Below are positions 7,744 through 17,064 of a stretch of DNA of 33,895 nt, piece after piece. Numbering within the stretch: position 1 is the stretch's first letter; each line of letters opens with the position of its first letter. Source of the DNA: Coleofasciculaceae cyanobacterium (GTDB lineage: Bacteria > Cyanobacteriota > Cyanobacteriia > Cyanobacteriales > Xenococcaceae); contig DATNPK010000107.1 in the NCBI GenBank assembly GCA_036703275.1, forward strand, positions 1 through 33,895, in the 5' to 3' direction. A model generated the notes under the pieces. That model was not told where the DNA came from. It worked only from the letters and a program-made list of their open reading frames with translations, and did no database searches. The position numbers were made by a program, and so were the translations under genes.

Positions 7744-9354
7744 ATGGTAAATAGTCCTAGTTCTCCTAACTCGTATGCAATTGATTTTGGCACTAGCAAT
7801 ACCACGATCGCTCGTTGGAACATGGCTACAGGAAAAGCTGAACTGGTGAAGCTACCTGGTTTATCTCAAGAGTTTAGCTCTCTACCTCCTTTAATTCCTA
7901 GTTTGATTTATGTAGAAGATGCCGCGCTGGAAAAGATTATGGCAGGACAAACAGTGCGCGATCGCGGTTTGGATCTAAAGAGTGATTTGAGATTTTTTCG
8001 TAATTTTAAACGGGGCATCGGTACTGAAATTCAGGGCTTTTTACCCGAACTGGATGGTCAAAAGATCTCTTTTGAGCAAATCGGGGAATGGTTTTTACGC
8101 GAGTTGATTACCAGTCTTCAGGGAGAAACGGCGGAAGATCTAGAATCTTTGGTTTTGACTGTTCCCGTTGATAGCTTTGAATCCTATCGTCAATGGCTGA
8201 TGGAAATCTGTCAGTCATTGGCGGTAAAACAAATTCGGATTTTGGATGAGCCTACTGCTGCTGCTTTGGGCTATGGTGCAGCAGAGCGAGAGTTGTTACT
8301 GGTAGTGGATTTTGGTGGCGGTACGGTTGATTTTTCTTTAGTAAGGCTTTCGTCTAAAAATCCTCAAAGTGGTTATTTGCTTAAGTGGGGTCAAAAAATG
8401 CTGGGGAAAAATACTGCCCAACAAAAGAACACGGCTCAGGTAGTTGCTAAAGCGGGAGATAATCTGGGTGGTGCAGATATTGATAATTGGTTAGTGGATT
8501 ATTTTGCTACTACTCAGGAACTGCCTAAATCTGCCTTGACTACCCGTTTGGCTGAGAGGCTCAAGATCAAGCTCTCTAGCAGTGAGTCAGCTAAAGAAGT
8601 TTACTTTAATGATGAAACCTTTGAAACTTACGATCTGAGCTTGGATCGCGATCGCTTTGAGACTATTTTAGAACAGCAGGGTTTTTTTGCCCAACTTGAT
8701 GGTTTAATGGAGCGAGTATTGCAGCAGGCTAAACGTAATGGTATTGTAGCTACCGATATCGATTCAATATTACTGGTGGGTGGTTCGGTACAGATTCCCG
8801 CCGTACAAAATTGGATCGAGCAGTATTTTGATAAAGCTAAGATAAAGAACCAACTTCAGTTTGAGGCGATCGCCACAGGTGCATTACAAGTGTCTCAAAC
8901 CGCTGAGGTACAAGACTTTTTATATCATAGCTATGGCATTCGCTATTGGAATCGTAAAACCAACAGCCATGATTGGCATCCGATTATTAAAACTGGACAA
9001 CCTTATCCGATGCAGCAGCCAGCCGAACTGGTTTTGGGAGCTTCTCAGCCCAATCAGAGCAGTATTGAGCTGATTATTGGCGAATTGAGTATGGACACCG
9101 CTACTGAAGTGTATTTTGATGGCGATCGCCTAATTACTCGCACTGTAGAGGGTAATCATAACAAAGTTCAGCCGTTAAACGACCGTGAGGGAGCGAGGAC
9201 TATTGCTCGGCTTGAACCAGTGGGAAACCCTGGCAGCGATCGCCTTAGACTATTATTTAACGTCGATCGACAGAGGTACTTACGTATTACGATCAAAGAC
9301 TTATTGACTCAGAAATCTTTACTGAATAATTACATAGTAGTCAAGCTAAATTAA
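7744..9354 (+). CDS. Hsp70-family (DnaK-like) ATPase
   Basis: About 536 residues with an actin/Hsp70-type ATPase fold. The phosphate-1 loop is AIDFGTSNTTIARW near the N-terminus, the connect-1 region is ILDEPTAAALGYG, phosphate-2 is VVDFGGGTVDFS, and the adenosine motif is ILLVGGSVQIPAVQ. The C-terminal part is shorter than in DnaK and lacks the normal lid, as in the cyanobacterial Hsp70-like proteins whose partners are unknown. It is most likely a specialised chaperone, or an actin-like ATPase with a substrate-binding beta domain. Start choice: TTG 7726, ATG 7735 and ATG 7744 are in frame without a good SD. The last is preferred because it puts the ATPase strand close to the N-terminus. Confidence 0.88.
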   Translation: MVNSPSSPNSYAIDFGTSNTTIARWNMATGKAELVKLPGLSQEFSSLPPLIPSLIYVEDAALEKIMAGQTVRDRGLDLKSDLRFFRNFKRGIGTEIQGFLPELDGQKISFEQIGEWFLRELITSLQGETAEDLESLVLTVPVDSFESYRQWLMEICQSLAVKQIRILDEPTAAALGYGAAERELLLVVDFGGGTVDFSLVRLSSKNPQSGYLLKWGQKMLGKNTAQQKNTAQVVAKAGDNLGGADIDNWLVDYFATTQELPKSALTTRLAERLKIKLSSSESAKEVYFNDETFETYDLSLDRDRFETILEQQGFFAQLDGLMERVLQQAKRNGIVATDIDSILLVGGSVQIPAVQNWIEQYFDKAKIKNQLQFEAIATGALQVSQTAEVQDFLYHSYGIRYWNRKTNSHDWHPIIKTGQPYPMQQPAELVLGASQPNQSSIELIIGELSMDTATEVYFDGDRLITRTVEGNHNKVQPLNDREGARTIARLEPVGNPGSDRLRLLFNVDRQRYLRITIKDLLTQKSLLNNYIVVKLN

Positions 9355-9721
9355 CGAAGCATACTGTAATATGTACTTATGTGAAATCAACCAGGGCTAA
9401 ATTTTGTAATTTTGTTTAATTTCACAGAATATTTGTACATTTAGGAGGTCTTAGCTTGACTACAATCGACTGAACCTTAATTATGTTTCAATAATAGCTA
9501 CCGTTTAGCTATGCTCAATATTTCAAATCTGCAATTTCATACTTCATAGCAATCTAAATACTACATTAATAGTTTTCAGTACAATGACTAGTTTAGTTAT
9601 TATGCTCTAGTAATAATTACATAAGGGCATTAAATTCAAAAGTTCAACGTAAGAAAAGTAAAAGTAAGAATATTGCAGCATAGTAACTACCTGTCCCAGA
9701 CAACAGAAAATCACAAAAATA
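9355..9721. other. Leader region of the glycosyltransferase gene
   Basis: About 370 AT-rich bases. A near-perfect SD-like TTAGGAGGTC at 9441-9450 is followed only by a five-codon frame starting TTG at 9456. The same TTGACT can also act as a -35 element (listed separately). No other structure is convincing. Confidence 0.45.
9456..9484 (+). promoter_or_regulatory. Candidate sigma-70 type promoter for the glycosyltransferase gene
   Basis: TTGACT (9456-9461, five of six consensus positions) is separated by 17 bases from AATTAT (9479-9484, four of six). It would give a 5' leader of about 230 nt for the gene starting at 9722. This is pattern matching in AT-rich DNA only. Confidence 0.35.
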
Positions 9722-10510
9722 ATGAACTATAAGCGGGTAAATATATTAAATATTCCTATCGATAATATAGGAATGTACGAGCTTTTAGATAGGTTGCAAA
9801 ATGGTGGAGTTGTATTTACACCTAACGTAGATCATCTGGTCAAGCTACAGAAAGATCGTGAATTTTATCAAGTATATCAAGATGCCGATTATCGAGTGTG
9901 CGATAGTCAATTGATTTTATATGCCTCGCGCTTTTTAGGACAGCCAATTGACGAAAAAGTATCGGGTTCGGATTTATTTCCCGCTTTTTACCACTGCTAC
10001 AGTAGTGATAAGAACGTTAAAATATTTTTGTTGGGCGGTTTGGAAGGCGTAGCCGAAAAAGCTAGTCGTAGAATCAATGCTAAAGTTGGGCGCAATATGG
10101 TTATTGGTTCTTATTCTCCTCCTTTCGGCTTTGAAAAAGATCCCGCAGAGTGTAGCAAGATTGTTGAGATAATTGATCGCTCTGGAGCTAATGTCTTGGC
10201 AGTGGGAGTCGGCGCACCCAAGCAGGAAAAATGGATTGGTAAATATAAGGCTAGCTTACCAAGAGTTTCCACTTTCTTTGCGATTGGCGCAACTTTGGAC
10301 TTTGAAGCAGGAAACCTGCGTCGAGCTCCTGCATGGATGAGTTCAGCTGGTTTAGAGTGGCTTTATCGCTTAATTTTAGAGCCTGGTAGACTTTGGAGAA
10401 GATATTTGGTAGAAGATCTTGGGTTTTTTGCGTTAATTTTGCGCCAGAAACTTAATTTAAATCGTAAAAAAACTTTTTTGAGAAAAACTTATTTGAATCA
10501 AGACAATTAA
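9722..10510 (+). CDS. WecG/TagA/CpsF-family glycosyltransferase (GT26)
   Basis: A 262-residue protein of the WecG/TagA/CpsF family. The conserved sequence TPNVDH is at 33-38 with the family acidic residue, followed by VCDSQLILYASR around Asp61 and SGSDL at 81-85. The Rossmann-like part has VKIFLLGG and VLAVGVGAPKQEKW, and the C-terminus has the family signature AIGATLDFEAGNLRRAPAWM. These enzymes transfer ManNAc-type or related sugars to lipid-linked intermediates in teichoic acid, enterobacterial common antigen or exopolysaccharide synthesis, at the inner face of the membrane. The basic C-terminal tail fits membrane association. No other polysaccharide gene is adjacent, so the pathway is not given by context. 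The ATG at 9722 has no strong SD. Confidence 0.92.
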   Translation: MNYKRVNILNIPIDNIGMYELLDRLQNGGVVFTPNVDHLVKLQKDREFYQVYQDADYRVCDSQLILYASRFLGQPIDEKVSGSDLFPAFYHCYSSDKNVKIFLLGGLEGVAEKASRRINAKVGRNMVIGSYSPPFGFEKDPAECSKIVEIIDRSGANVLAVGVGAPKQEKWIGKYKASLPRVSTFFAIGATLDFEAGNLRRAPAWMSSAGLEWLYRLILEPGRLWRRYLVEDLGFFALILRQKLNLNRKKTFLRKTYLNQDN

Positions 10511-11062
10511 TGTTTGATTACATTCTGTTTTGATAGTGCATGGCAACATCAAACTAGGTTCTTTCTTGGTTAAATTTCGTGCCAATATAAGAAAGGCAGT
10601 TTAACCTTTGTAAGTACCTAGGCGAAACGGACGGCTTTAATTCCTGAGGCAACCTTACAAATCGCGTCCTCATTAATTGCACATTTGATTTTGCCTTTCC
10701 CCTTTCGCCTTTCCCCGATCTCAACTAGGAAATTTATTTTGCACGACTACTTAAGTAACTTCACCTTAATAATTCTTAGTTGAGATCGCAAGTTAATAAT
10801 TTTTAATATTGCTAAATTATGCTTAAAATTGCTTAGTCGATAATAACTAAATTTAGTTAACAAGCCAAAATTTATTTGAGTTGACGTACTTGGTTGATTG
10901 AGAAATTATTCCAATAACTATAGTTCTAATTAACTAAGCTAGAAAATTAATTTGGAACTTGAAGTTTTGATTTATAAGCGTAAATTAAGCCAACTTGCTG
11001 TAGCCGAAATGCTATATGTGAGACATAATAAGTTATGGGTAAAGGTCATTGAGGAATTACTA
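10511..11062. other. Repeat-rich intergenic region
   Basis: About 550 bases without a supported gene. A 7-bp inverted repeat (GTTTGAT 10512-10518, ATCAAAC 10548-10554) right after the glycosyltransferase stop is a weak terminator candidate. Next comes a pyrimidine tract with repeated CCTTTCCCC units (about 10695-10716), and then a nested dyad at 10717-10787 listed separately. The rest, to the small membrane gene, is AT-rich and unremarkable. Confidence 0.5.
10717..10787. repeat. 11-bp inverted repeat enclosing a palindrome
   Basis: GATCTCAACTA (10717-10727) and TAGTTGAGATC (10777-10787) are perfect complements 49 bases apart. The interval contains the perfect palindrome TACTTAAGTA. The element is about 71 bp, non-coding and AT-rich, and sits next to the CCTTTCCCC tract. 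It has the size and form of a small dispersed palindromic repeat or miniature element; other copies would be needed to prove that. Confidence 0.5.
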
Positions 11063-11191
11063 ATGTTGGAAAAAATCGTGTTAGCTGGAATTATTACTTT
11101 TTGTGTTTACTTGTTTTTGAATTTGAGTAGCAAGTCTTCCAATAGACCAAGTTTAGACGCTCGAAAAGAGGTGATTAATCGCATTGTCTAG
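11063..11191 (+). CDS. Small single-span membrane protein (42 aa)
   Basis: The ATG at 11063 is preceded by GAGG with 8 bases spacing (GAGGAATTACTA), a good ribosome binding site. The peptide starts MLEKIVLAGIITFCVYLF, one clear transmembrane helix, followed by a short basic tail rich in Ser, Asn and Arg. The frame stays open upstream to a TTG at 10952, but that region lacks an SD and reads as untypical protein, so the short form is preferred. Function is unknown. Small single-helix proteins of this kind in cyanobacteria are often subunits or regulators of membrane complexes, but nothing here assigns it to one. Confidence 0.5.
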   Translation: MLEKIVLAGIITFCVYLFLNLSSKSSNRPSLDARKEVINRIV

Positions 11192-11276
11192 GTTTCTTTA
11201 TAGTTGAATATTGTTAAAAAATTGTTAAACAGTGCCATTAGTTTGGCTAATTGTTAAGCTATTCTAAAGCAGCTTT

Positions 11277-14200
11277 TTAGTGCCAATTTTGTAGCTTGCT
11301 GGTGTAATTTTTTAACTGGTTTAAAGCGCGATCGCGCTGTTTTTCAAATCCTGCCGCGATCGCAATAGAGCAAATTCCTGTTAGTAATCCTATTACCCAT
11401 TTCAAGAAAGAATAAGTTACTACCAAGATAATTAGCTGATGTATAACGGTTATAATTAGTGTGATTGTTCCTGTAAACAAAAAGGCTCTAACTTTAAAAC
11501 CTAGACCAATAAAAATAAAGGCAAAGGCGATCGCGCCAGTCATGATTCCTGGTTGTTCAAACAACGCAAATATACAAATAATGCTGCTGCCGACAAGACG
11601 AAGATAGTGACGTTGTTGGCGATAAGATTGATAGTAGGGATCGTATTGGGCGATATATAAAATTGATAAGCTGATGATCCCCGCTATCCAAATAAATTCA
11701 GTATTGTATTGCCAAACTAGTCTAATTATCGCCCAGTTAATCAATCCGAGGCTGATATAGCTCCAGCGGATATTTCTTTGCGCATAAGCAATGCGCAGAT
11801 AAAACAGGGCAGTAACTAGCAGGCTAAGAGAAGATATATCTTCTGCCATCACCAACGCCATTAGCGCTGGGATAATTAGGGCTGTGCGTCGCCAGGGAGT
11901 TGCTCGCCAGCCAAAGTTTTGCCAGGGTATTTGATAAATTAACCAAGCGACGGCGCAGGTAAAGATAACTCGCCAAGGATCGAAGAGGCTTAATCTGCTA
12001 ATAATGAGACGACTGTAAACTAAAGTAGCAGCAATTTCGACTAATCCGATATATACCCACCAGTCTTTAGCCTCAGATGAATCTGCCTGACGATCTTTAC
12101 CCTGAATTACAGCATAAGCACCTAAACAAAAGCTAGTAGCGATACTAACTAGAGTAAGACGGGGCATAACACTTTCGATCGCCACACCAGCAGCAAAAAC
12201 TTTAAGCACACTACCAATCGCCCAGTGTATATGAGCGATGAGAATAACTTTGGCTAGACGAAGATTGAAGAGAGTTGGATATTGGCGTTGACGATACCAC
12301 CATGCACCAAGACGATAGCTAAAGGCGATCGCGGCAGCGATGAAAGCTAATATGGTTAAACCATCGGCGACACTACCCCCTGGTGCAGATTGCATCTGGT
12401 AAATTACTAATTCATAAATACCTAAAGAGATACCTGCAAAGCCGAAATAATTAATTACGGCATTGGCTCGATCGTTGTTTTGTTGTGTATTAATCAAGAT
12501 AAAAGCTGCACCCAGACTTAACCATCCTGTATAGGCATTAAAAGCTGAAAGTCGCCAGATTAATCCCAAAGCAGCGTAAATCAGAGGTATATGAGCTAGA
12601 TTTAACCTTGCCCAAGGGCAATCAGATTGAGCTAACCTGCCTAATACACCCAAAGCCACTAATCCCAAGACGATATTAGTAGTAGCGAAAAGGAAACTGC
12701 TTTGTCCCAAAAGCATGACTAACCCGACGGCAAATAATCCCCATAGCCAAGTTAAAGTGTATAAAACTAAATTATTAGGCTGCTGGCGATAACGCCAGAA
12801 GATTGCACTAATCAGTAAACCACTGGTTAACAAATACTGCCAATAAACGCCAAAATCACGCAGATCTAGATAAATAATGCTGACAATAGCTATTGCCAAC
12901 GTAATTAAAGCGATCGCCCAATAGTCTGCTGCGGCAATATATTTATTAATTAGTTTAAAATTTCTGGTTTCTGCCCCAACCCCTAACAACCCGTGGGCGC
13001 TACGTTGGGAGATATAAGAAAATTTGGGGGCATCGATCGCTCTTTTTAGATAAAAACGAAATTGGTACAAGCCGAGAATAGTCGCCCCACCTATGGGCAA
13101 TAAATTCCCATAACTGATAAGATTGTTGCCGATGAAACTACTAAGCAGACTAGCAACAAGACTTAAGACAAACCCTAAATGAATTATGGCAATTATAGTG
13201 CGACGTAGATTAAAGGCGTTAAGTGACATTAATCCTGTCGCTGTAGCCAAACCAATAAATCTGGTTTCAGGCGAGCCAAATACTAATAATTGAGCCACGA
13301 TTAAAGCAAGACAGCTAATCATAGTTGCCAAGCGACGTTGCCTGATGTTGCGAGTGTTTTTGGCAACCAGAGTTAACATTACAGGGGTAATTAACCAAAC
13401 TAATCCCCAACGAAAAGCATTAGGTGTAGAAGCTTCGATATCTGCCAGGAAACAGGTGTAGCTGACAGCACTAAGTAATAAGCCAAAATGCCAACAACTT
13501 TGCTCGAGTAAGGAAAAATGAGAGTTAGGTTTAATCCTAGGTTGTTTGACTCGGCGGATATAAACAATCCACTCGATCGCCATTAAAGCGACAAAAATAC
13601 TTCCCCAGACGGATTTACTCAAGTCGGGTAAAATAACAGCGATCGCCTGAGCTATTGTAATTAATCCTAGCAGGTGAGTTAGATAAATCAAGCTACTTCT
13701 AACTGGCTGACGAAGATGCGCAACATAACCTAAAGTAAGAGTGGAAAAAACTAAGTTAAGCGATCGCCAAGTAGGATTAGATAGACTGAGACAGGTTAAG
13801 ACAATACCTAGAAGTAAAATCAAATATTCGGTATACAAAGCTAGCTGGAGTTTCTGCCGTCGATATAGCCAGGTAGCAATGAAGACAAATAATATTATAT
13901 AAGGAAATAGAGTTACTCCCAACACCGACTCAGGAAAATATTCAGTTTTACCAACCGCAACAGACAGATCTAAAGCCTGGTTACGTAAGCTATGAGGAAT
14001 TAATTCTTTGGAGATATAGAGCGTTTGTAAGCCAATCAAGAAGATAGCGGTTAGATCTTGCTTACGCCAATACAGCGTTAGACGTTGACTAAATAGATGA
14101 ATTACCAAGGCACTGATGCTAACAGTTTGCCAAAAGAATAATGGCGAATTAGTAATACCTGCGACAATCGATATTAACCAAGTTAGAGTAAATAAAATCA

Positions 14201-15308
14201 GACTGAATACTTGACAGATTTTGCGCCCCCAAGCCTCAGCAACCGCTGCTTCTTGCCGATCTAGGGGAATAACGATTTTCTTTGCCTGAGCTAAATAAAT
14301 CGTTGCCAACAGCCAGGCTAAAAAAGCGATCGCTAAACAATAATTAGGCGCAAGCTCGGCATTAGTTATTATTTTTCGGACTAGTAATAATGACCATGCT
14401 GCTAAGATAAATAATAAATTGACCAGAGGATATTTCTGTTGTGGGAGTAAAAAACGATAGTGAATTAAGCAAATTGCCATCATCCCCCCATAAATCGAAA
14501 CTAATGGCAATAAGGGTATTTGCCAGCCAAGATGTATATAGCTGAGTAATAAAAGCAGCGGGATTAAAAATCCACTTCTGTTGCTTTTTTTTGGTAAAGG
14601 GGAAAGATAAACAATTGCTGTTAAAATAATTGCAGCCACCGCAATTACCAGCCAATCTATCGGGTTATTGCCCAACCCTAAATGGTTAATCGCCCAAAAG
14701 TTAATTGGTATTAATAAAGTTGCGATCGCCCCTATTGTCTGAGAAGTTAGTTTTAAACTATTGTGTTTACTCGTCCAAAAGCCAGTACCCCAAAACCCAA
14801 TAGTATAAGCTAGAAGAATTAAATATTGCCCAACTTTGGGAAAGTTTTGCCATTGGCTAGCAGCCAAAACACTTGAAGAAATAACAACTAAAAATATACC
14901 TAAAAATAATAGCCAGCGAATGCTTAATTCATCTAAAAATCCTTGTAAAATACGAGCAAAAATATTCGCTGATTTGGCAGTTTTAACTAAAACCTTTTCT
15001 TCCGTCTCTAAAATAGTTTGCGTCGGAGCGAGAATAGGTTTAACTACTTCTATATCGGGCAAAGCACAGCTTAAATGATTACGACTTAGCTTTTTTACTT
15101 GTTCCTGGCTAATTAAGTTTAACTGCAACCACTGTTCCAAACCATCTAGTAATCTTGGTTGGTTAGCTTTAATATATATCTCTATACTTAGCCAAGCATT
15201 ATTTTGAGACTCAGACTGACGATTACTACTCGTTTCGCTTGTTTCTGCTGAGAAGCGATCGCCCTGAAACTCATTATTAGGATTGGTATAATCGCCATTC
15301 GAGGACAT
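11277..15308 (-). CDS. Very large polytopic membrane protein (DUF2157-like N-terminal region)
   Basis: A 1343-residue protein. The first 120 residues are soluble and polar; they include LLDGLEQWLQLNLISQEQV, which resembles the start of DUF2157-type proteins, and a Glu/Lys-rich linker. From about residue 130 to 1320 it is an almost continuous series of hydrophobic helices, probably more than 30, joined by short basic loops. Cyanobacteria and some other bacteria have such giant membrane proteins of unknown function. I see no catalytic motif. The repeated helix-pair character suggests growth by duplication. The gene is monocistronic with an ATG start lacking a strong SD. It contains several HIP1 octamers, so its base composition matches the host chromosome. 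Confidence 0.85.
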   Translation of the reverse strand: MSSNGDYTNPNNEFQGDRFSAETSETSSNRQSESQNNAWLSIEIYIKANQPRLLDGLEQWLQLNLISQEQVKKLSRNHLSCALPDIEVVKPILAPTQTILETEEKVLVKTAKSANIFARILQGFLDELSIRWLLFLGIFLVVISSSVLAASQWQNFPKVGQYLILLAYTIGFWGTGFWTSKHNSLKLTSQTIGAIATLLIPINFWAINHLGLGNNPIDWLVIAVAAIILTAIVYLSPLPKKSNRSGFLIPLLLLLSYIHLGWQIPLLPLVSIYGGMMAICLIHYRFLLPQQKYPLVNLLFILAAWSLLLVRKIITNAELAPNYCLAIAFLAWLLATIYLAQAKKIVIPLDRQEAAVAEAWGRKICQVFSLILFTLTWLISIVAGITNSPLFFWQTVSISALVIHLFSQRLTLYWRKQDLTAIFLIGLQTLYISKELIPHSLRNQALDLSVAVGKTEYFPESVLGVTLFPYIILFVFIATWLYRRQKLQLALYTEYLILLLGIVLTCLSLSNPTWRSLNLVFSTLTLGYVAHLRQPVRSSLIYLTHLLGLITIAQAIAVILPDLSKSVWGSIFVALMAIEWIVYIRRVKQPRIKPNSHFSLLEQSCWHFGLLLSAVSYTCFLADIEASTPNAFRWGLVWLITPVMLTLVAKNTRNIRQRRLATMISCLALIVAQLLVFGSPETRFIGLATATGLMSLNAFNLRRTIIAIIHLGFVLSLVASLLSSFIGNNLISYGNLLPIGGATILGLYQFRFYLKRAIDAPKFSYISQRSAHGLLGVGAETRNFKLINKYIAAADYWAIALITLAIAIVSIIYLDLRDFGVYWQYLLTSGLLISAIFWRYRQQPNNLVLYTLTWLWGLFAVGLVMLLGQSSFLFATTNIVLGLVALGVLGRLAQSDCPWARLNLAHIPLIYAALGLIWRLSAFNAYTGWLSLGAAFILINTQQNNDRANAVINYFGFAGISLGIYELVIYQMQSAPGGSVADGLTILAFIAAAIAFSYRLGAWWYRQRQYPTLFNLRLAKVILIAHIHWAIGSVLKVFAAGVAIESVMPRLTLVSIATSFCLGAYAVIQGKDRQADSSEAKDWWVYIGLVEIAATLVYSRLIISRLSLFDPWRVIFTCAVAWLIYQIPWQNFGWRATPWRRTALIIPALMALVMAEDISSLSLLVTALFYLRIAYAQRNIRWSYISLGLINWAIIRLVWQYNTEFIWIAGIISLSILYIAQYDPYYQSYRQQRHYLRLVGSSIICIFALFEQPGIMTGAIAFAFIFIGLGFKVRAFLFTGTITLIITVIHQLIILVVTYSFLKWVIGLLTGICSIAIAAGFEKQRDRALNQLKNYTSKLQNWH

Positions 15309-15685
15309 AAGAAATTGGAAGTTAACTTACGCCTTATTTATATCTTAGCTTGTTTAAGTTTGGCATAGTATAATAACGGAAAATATCTTAAATAAACAGT
15401 TATTACATTCTAAGTTAACTTGATTTAAACAGGTCATATTTCCAGTAAATTTACACTTTTTAAAGAGAATAATCTGGTTAAATCGATATGATTTAATACC
15501 AGTTAACTTAATTATAATGCTGTTGATTATTTATCGAACTAGCAGAATACAACAGCCAATCTAAAATATATTTATTTATAGGGTTGTCTAACTGCAAGAT
15601 GATTTGGATTAGATCGCAATTAATAATTCTTGCCGTCTTTTAGTCTCTCAATCAGTCTAAACCATACCATAATCAGATGAACGTC
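15309..15685. other. Intergenic region upstream of the giant membrane protein gene
   Basis: About 380 AT-rich bases. The only clear item is a perfect 10-bp palindrome AAGTTAACTT near 15412, with a second GTTAAC near 15503. No supported gene, promoter or terminator. Confidence 0.45.
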
Positions 15686-16177
15686 TTATTTGACACTATC
15701 AAACGATTGATGCCGATTGAGAACGATTCCACCAATAATTGCCGACAAAATACCTGCGCCAATAAAGCCTAAATCCCAAGCCAGCTGATGTACTCCTGGT
15801 TTGACGTGATGAATTTGCAGAAGATGATGACTTAGAATACCTTCGGTGATATTAAACATACCTGCGCCAATGCAAAAAGCACCGATAAAAGTTGAGGTGG
15901 ACAAATCTACATCATCTCTTCTTACCGCTAACCATAATACGATTAATCCAGCTAGAGTCATCAGCCAGTCTACAAGATGGAACAAACCATCGCCTAAAGT
16001 GTTTAGTTCTAAACCAGCAACAGTATTACTACTTTCAACATTCGTAAACATATGATGCCATTGCAGCAGCTGATGAAAAACAATCCCATCAAAAAAGCCA
16101 GCTTGTCCTAAACCCAGTAAGATTCCTGCAATAATTAAAGGCTGACGATTTAAGCGACCAATATTTTCGGATTTCAT
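15686..16177 (-). CDS. DUF2243 family membrane protein
   Basis: A 163-residue protein with four predicted membrane helices. It carries the family-typical histidine clusters: GFFDGIVFHQLLQWHHM after helix 1 and ITEGILSHHLLQIHHVKPG after helix 3. These paired E/D-plus-His motifs suggest metal or haem coordination at the membrane, but the family has no established function. The start ATG at 16177 has no strong SD. It is a separate unit from its neighbours. Confidence 0.9.
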   Translation of the reverse strand: MKSENIGRLNRQPLIIAGILLGLGQAGFFDGIVFHQLLQWHHMFTNVESSNTVAGLELNTLGDGLFHLVDWLMTLAGLIVLWLAVRRDDVDLSTSTFIGAFCIGAGMFNITEGILSHHLLQIHHVKPGVHQLAWDLGFIGAGILSAIIGGIVLNRHQSFDSVK

Positions 16178-16558
16178 TTTTTAGTAATCAATTATTAAAG
16201 CGAAAGTTAAGGTGTTTTTAATGATTCAAACTTTGGATTCAATCGTGCTATGTTTTCAATACTGAGCTTTTCGAGCTGATTTTTTAAATCTTAAAATAAC
16301 TAATCGATCGCTTTATCTATCGCTAGAAATAAATAATTTTAAAGCAAATTTTAAAGCAAACTGTTGCCAAAATTAACCTCACTAAAATTTAAGGATCTGC
16401 AACTTTAGTCGGATGCAAATTTTCCCCCTTTTCAATCTTTGGCTTACTGTAGATGAATTAGCTTTATTTCTCCCTCTTTGAGCAGAAGCAAAGATTTAAG
16501 CGATCGCACTAGAGTAATACTAATTATCAAGTAATATTATCTCTGATTAAAAAAACAT
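16178..16558. other. Divergent intergenic region (DUF2243 gene / cupin gene)
   Basis: About 380 bases that must hold the promoters of both divergent genes. HIP1 or HIP1-like sites occur near 16305 and 16500. I see no convincing -35/-10 pair or operator. Confidence 0.45.
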
Positions 16559-16900
16559 ATGAGCGATACCACTGTCAAAAAAGTTAATTCCGCTACCTCT
16601 CCAACAGGTGCAATGAATCAAAAATATTTGGTTTCAGGTAAAAGTATGGCAATGCGTCTTTGGGAGCAAGAGCAACCAGGAGAGCCAAAACCACAACAAG
16701 CCAGAGAATATGAAACAGTCGGTTATGTTATTGGGGGAAAAGCAGAACTACATTTAGAAGATCAGATAATTAAACTAGAGCCTGGAGATTCTTGGCTAGT
16801 ACCAAAAGGTGCATCTCATACTTATAAAATCACTGAATCTTTTACAGCAGTTGAAACTACTAGTCCTCCTGCTAGGATTCATGATAGAGATGAATCGTAG
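16559..16900 (+). CDS. Small cupin-domain protein
   Basis: A 113-residue single-domain cupin. Motif 1 is degenerate (YETVGYVIGGKAELHL, lacking the HxH pair). Motif 2 is clearer: LEPGDSWLVPKGASHTYKI with the conserved His. The reduced metal-binding set suggests a weakly metal-binding or purely structural/sensor cupin rather than an oxygenase. The N-terminal 20 residues are polar. It stands alone on the plus strand, opposite metH. Substrate unknown. Confidence 0.85.
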   Translation: MSDTTVKKVNSATSPTGAMNQKYLVSGKSMAMRLWEQEQPGEPKPQQAREYETVGYVIGGKAELHLEDQIIKLEPGDSWLVPKGASHTYKITESFTAVETTSPPARIHDRDES

Positions 16901-16990
16901 AAGCAGTTTGGCTTTGCTGCTGATTCAATATTTTTTGGTTTAGACTAGATTAATATATAGAGCGATCGCCTAAGTTTAGTTGAACGGTGG

Positions 16991-17043
16991 GGTGGGCAAA
17001 CAATTGGACTTTGGAATTGGATACAAGCTTAGTATTGCCCACC
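16991..17043. repeat. GGTGGGCAA inverted repeat downstream of metH
   Basis: GGTGGGCAA (16991-16999) and TTGCCCACC (17035-17043) are perfect 9-bp complements around 35 bases of unrelated sequence. It lies between the convergent cupin and metH genes, 22 bases after the metH stop. The same arms with almost no loop occur downstream of the transketolase-like gene at 1516-1533. It could fold as a long-looped hairpin at the metH 3' end, but has no T-tract. Confidence 0.6.
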
Positions 17044-17064
17044 GAGAAAAAGAAATTAACTACT

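Noticed and set aside
8861-9073. Open frames inside the Hsp70-like and other large genes on alternative frames
   Set aside because: They overlap confidently assigned genes, lack SDs and show no independent coding signal.
10952-11062. Upstream extension of the small membrane peptide from a TTG
   Set aside because: No SD at the TTG, while the ATG at 11063 has a well-placed GAGG.
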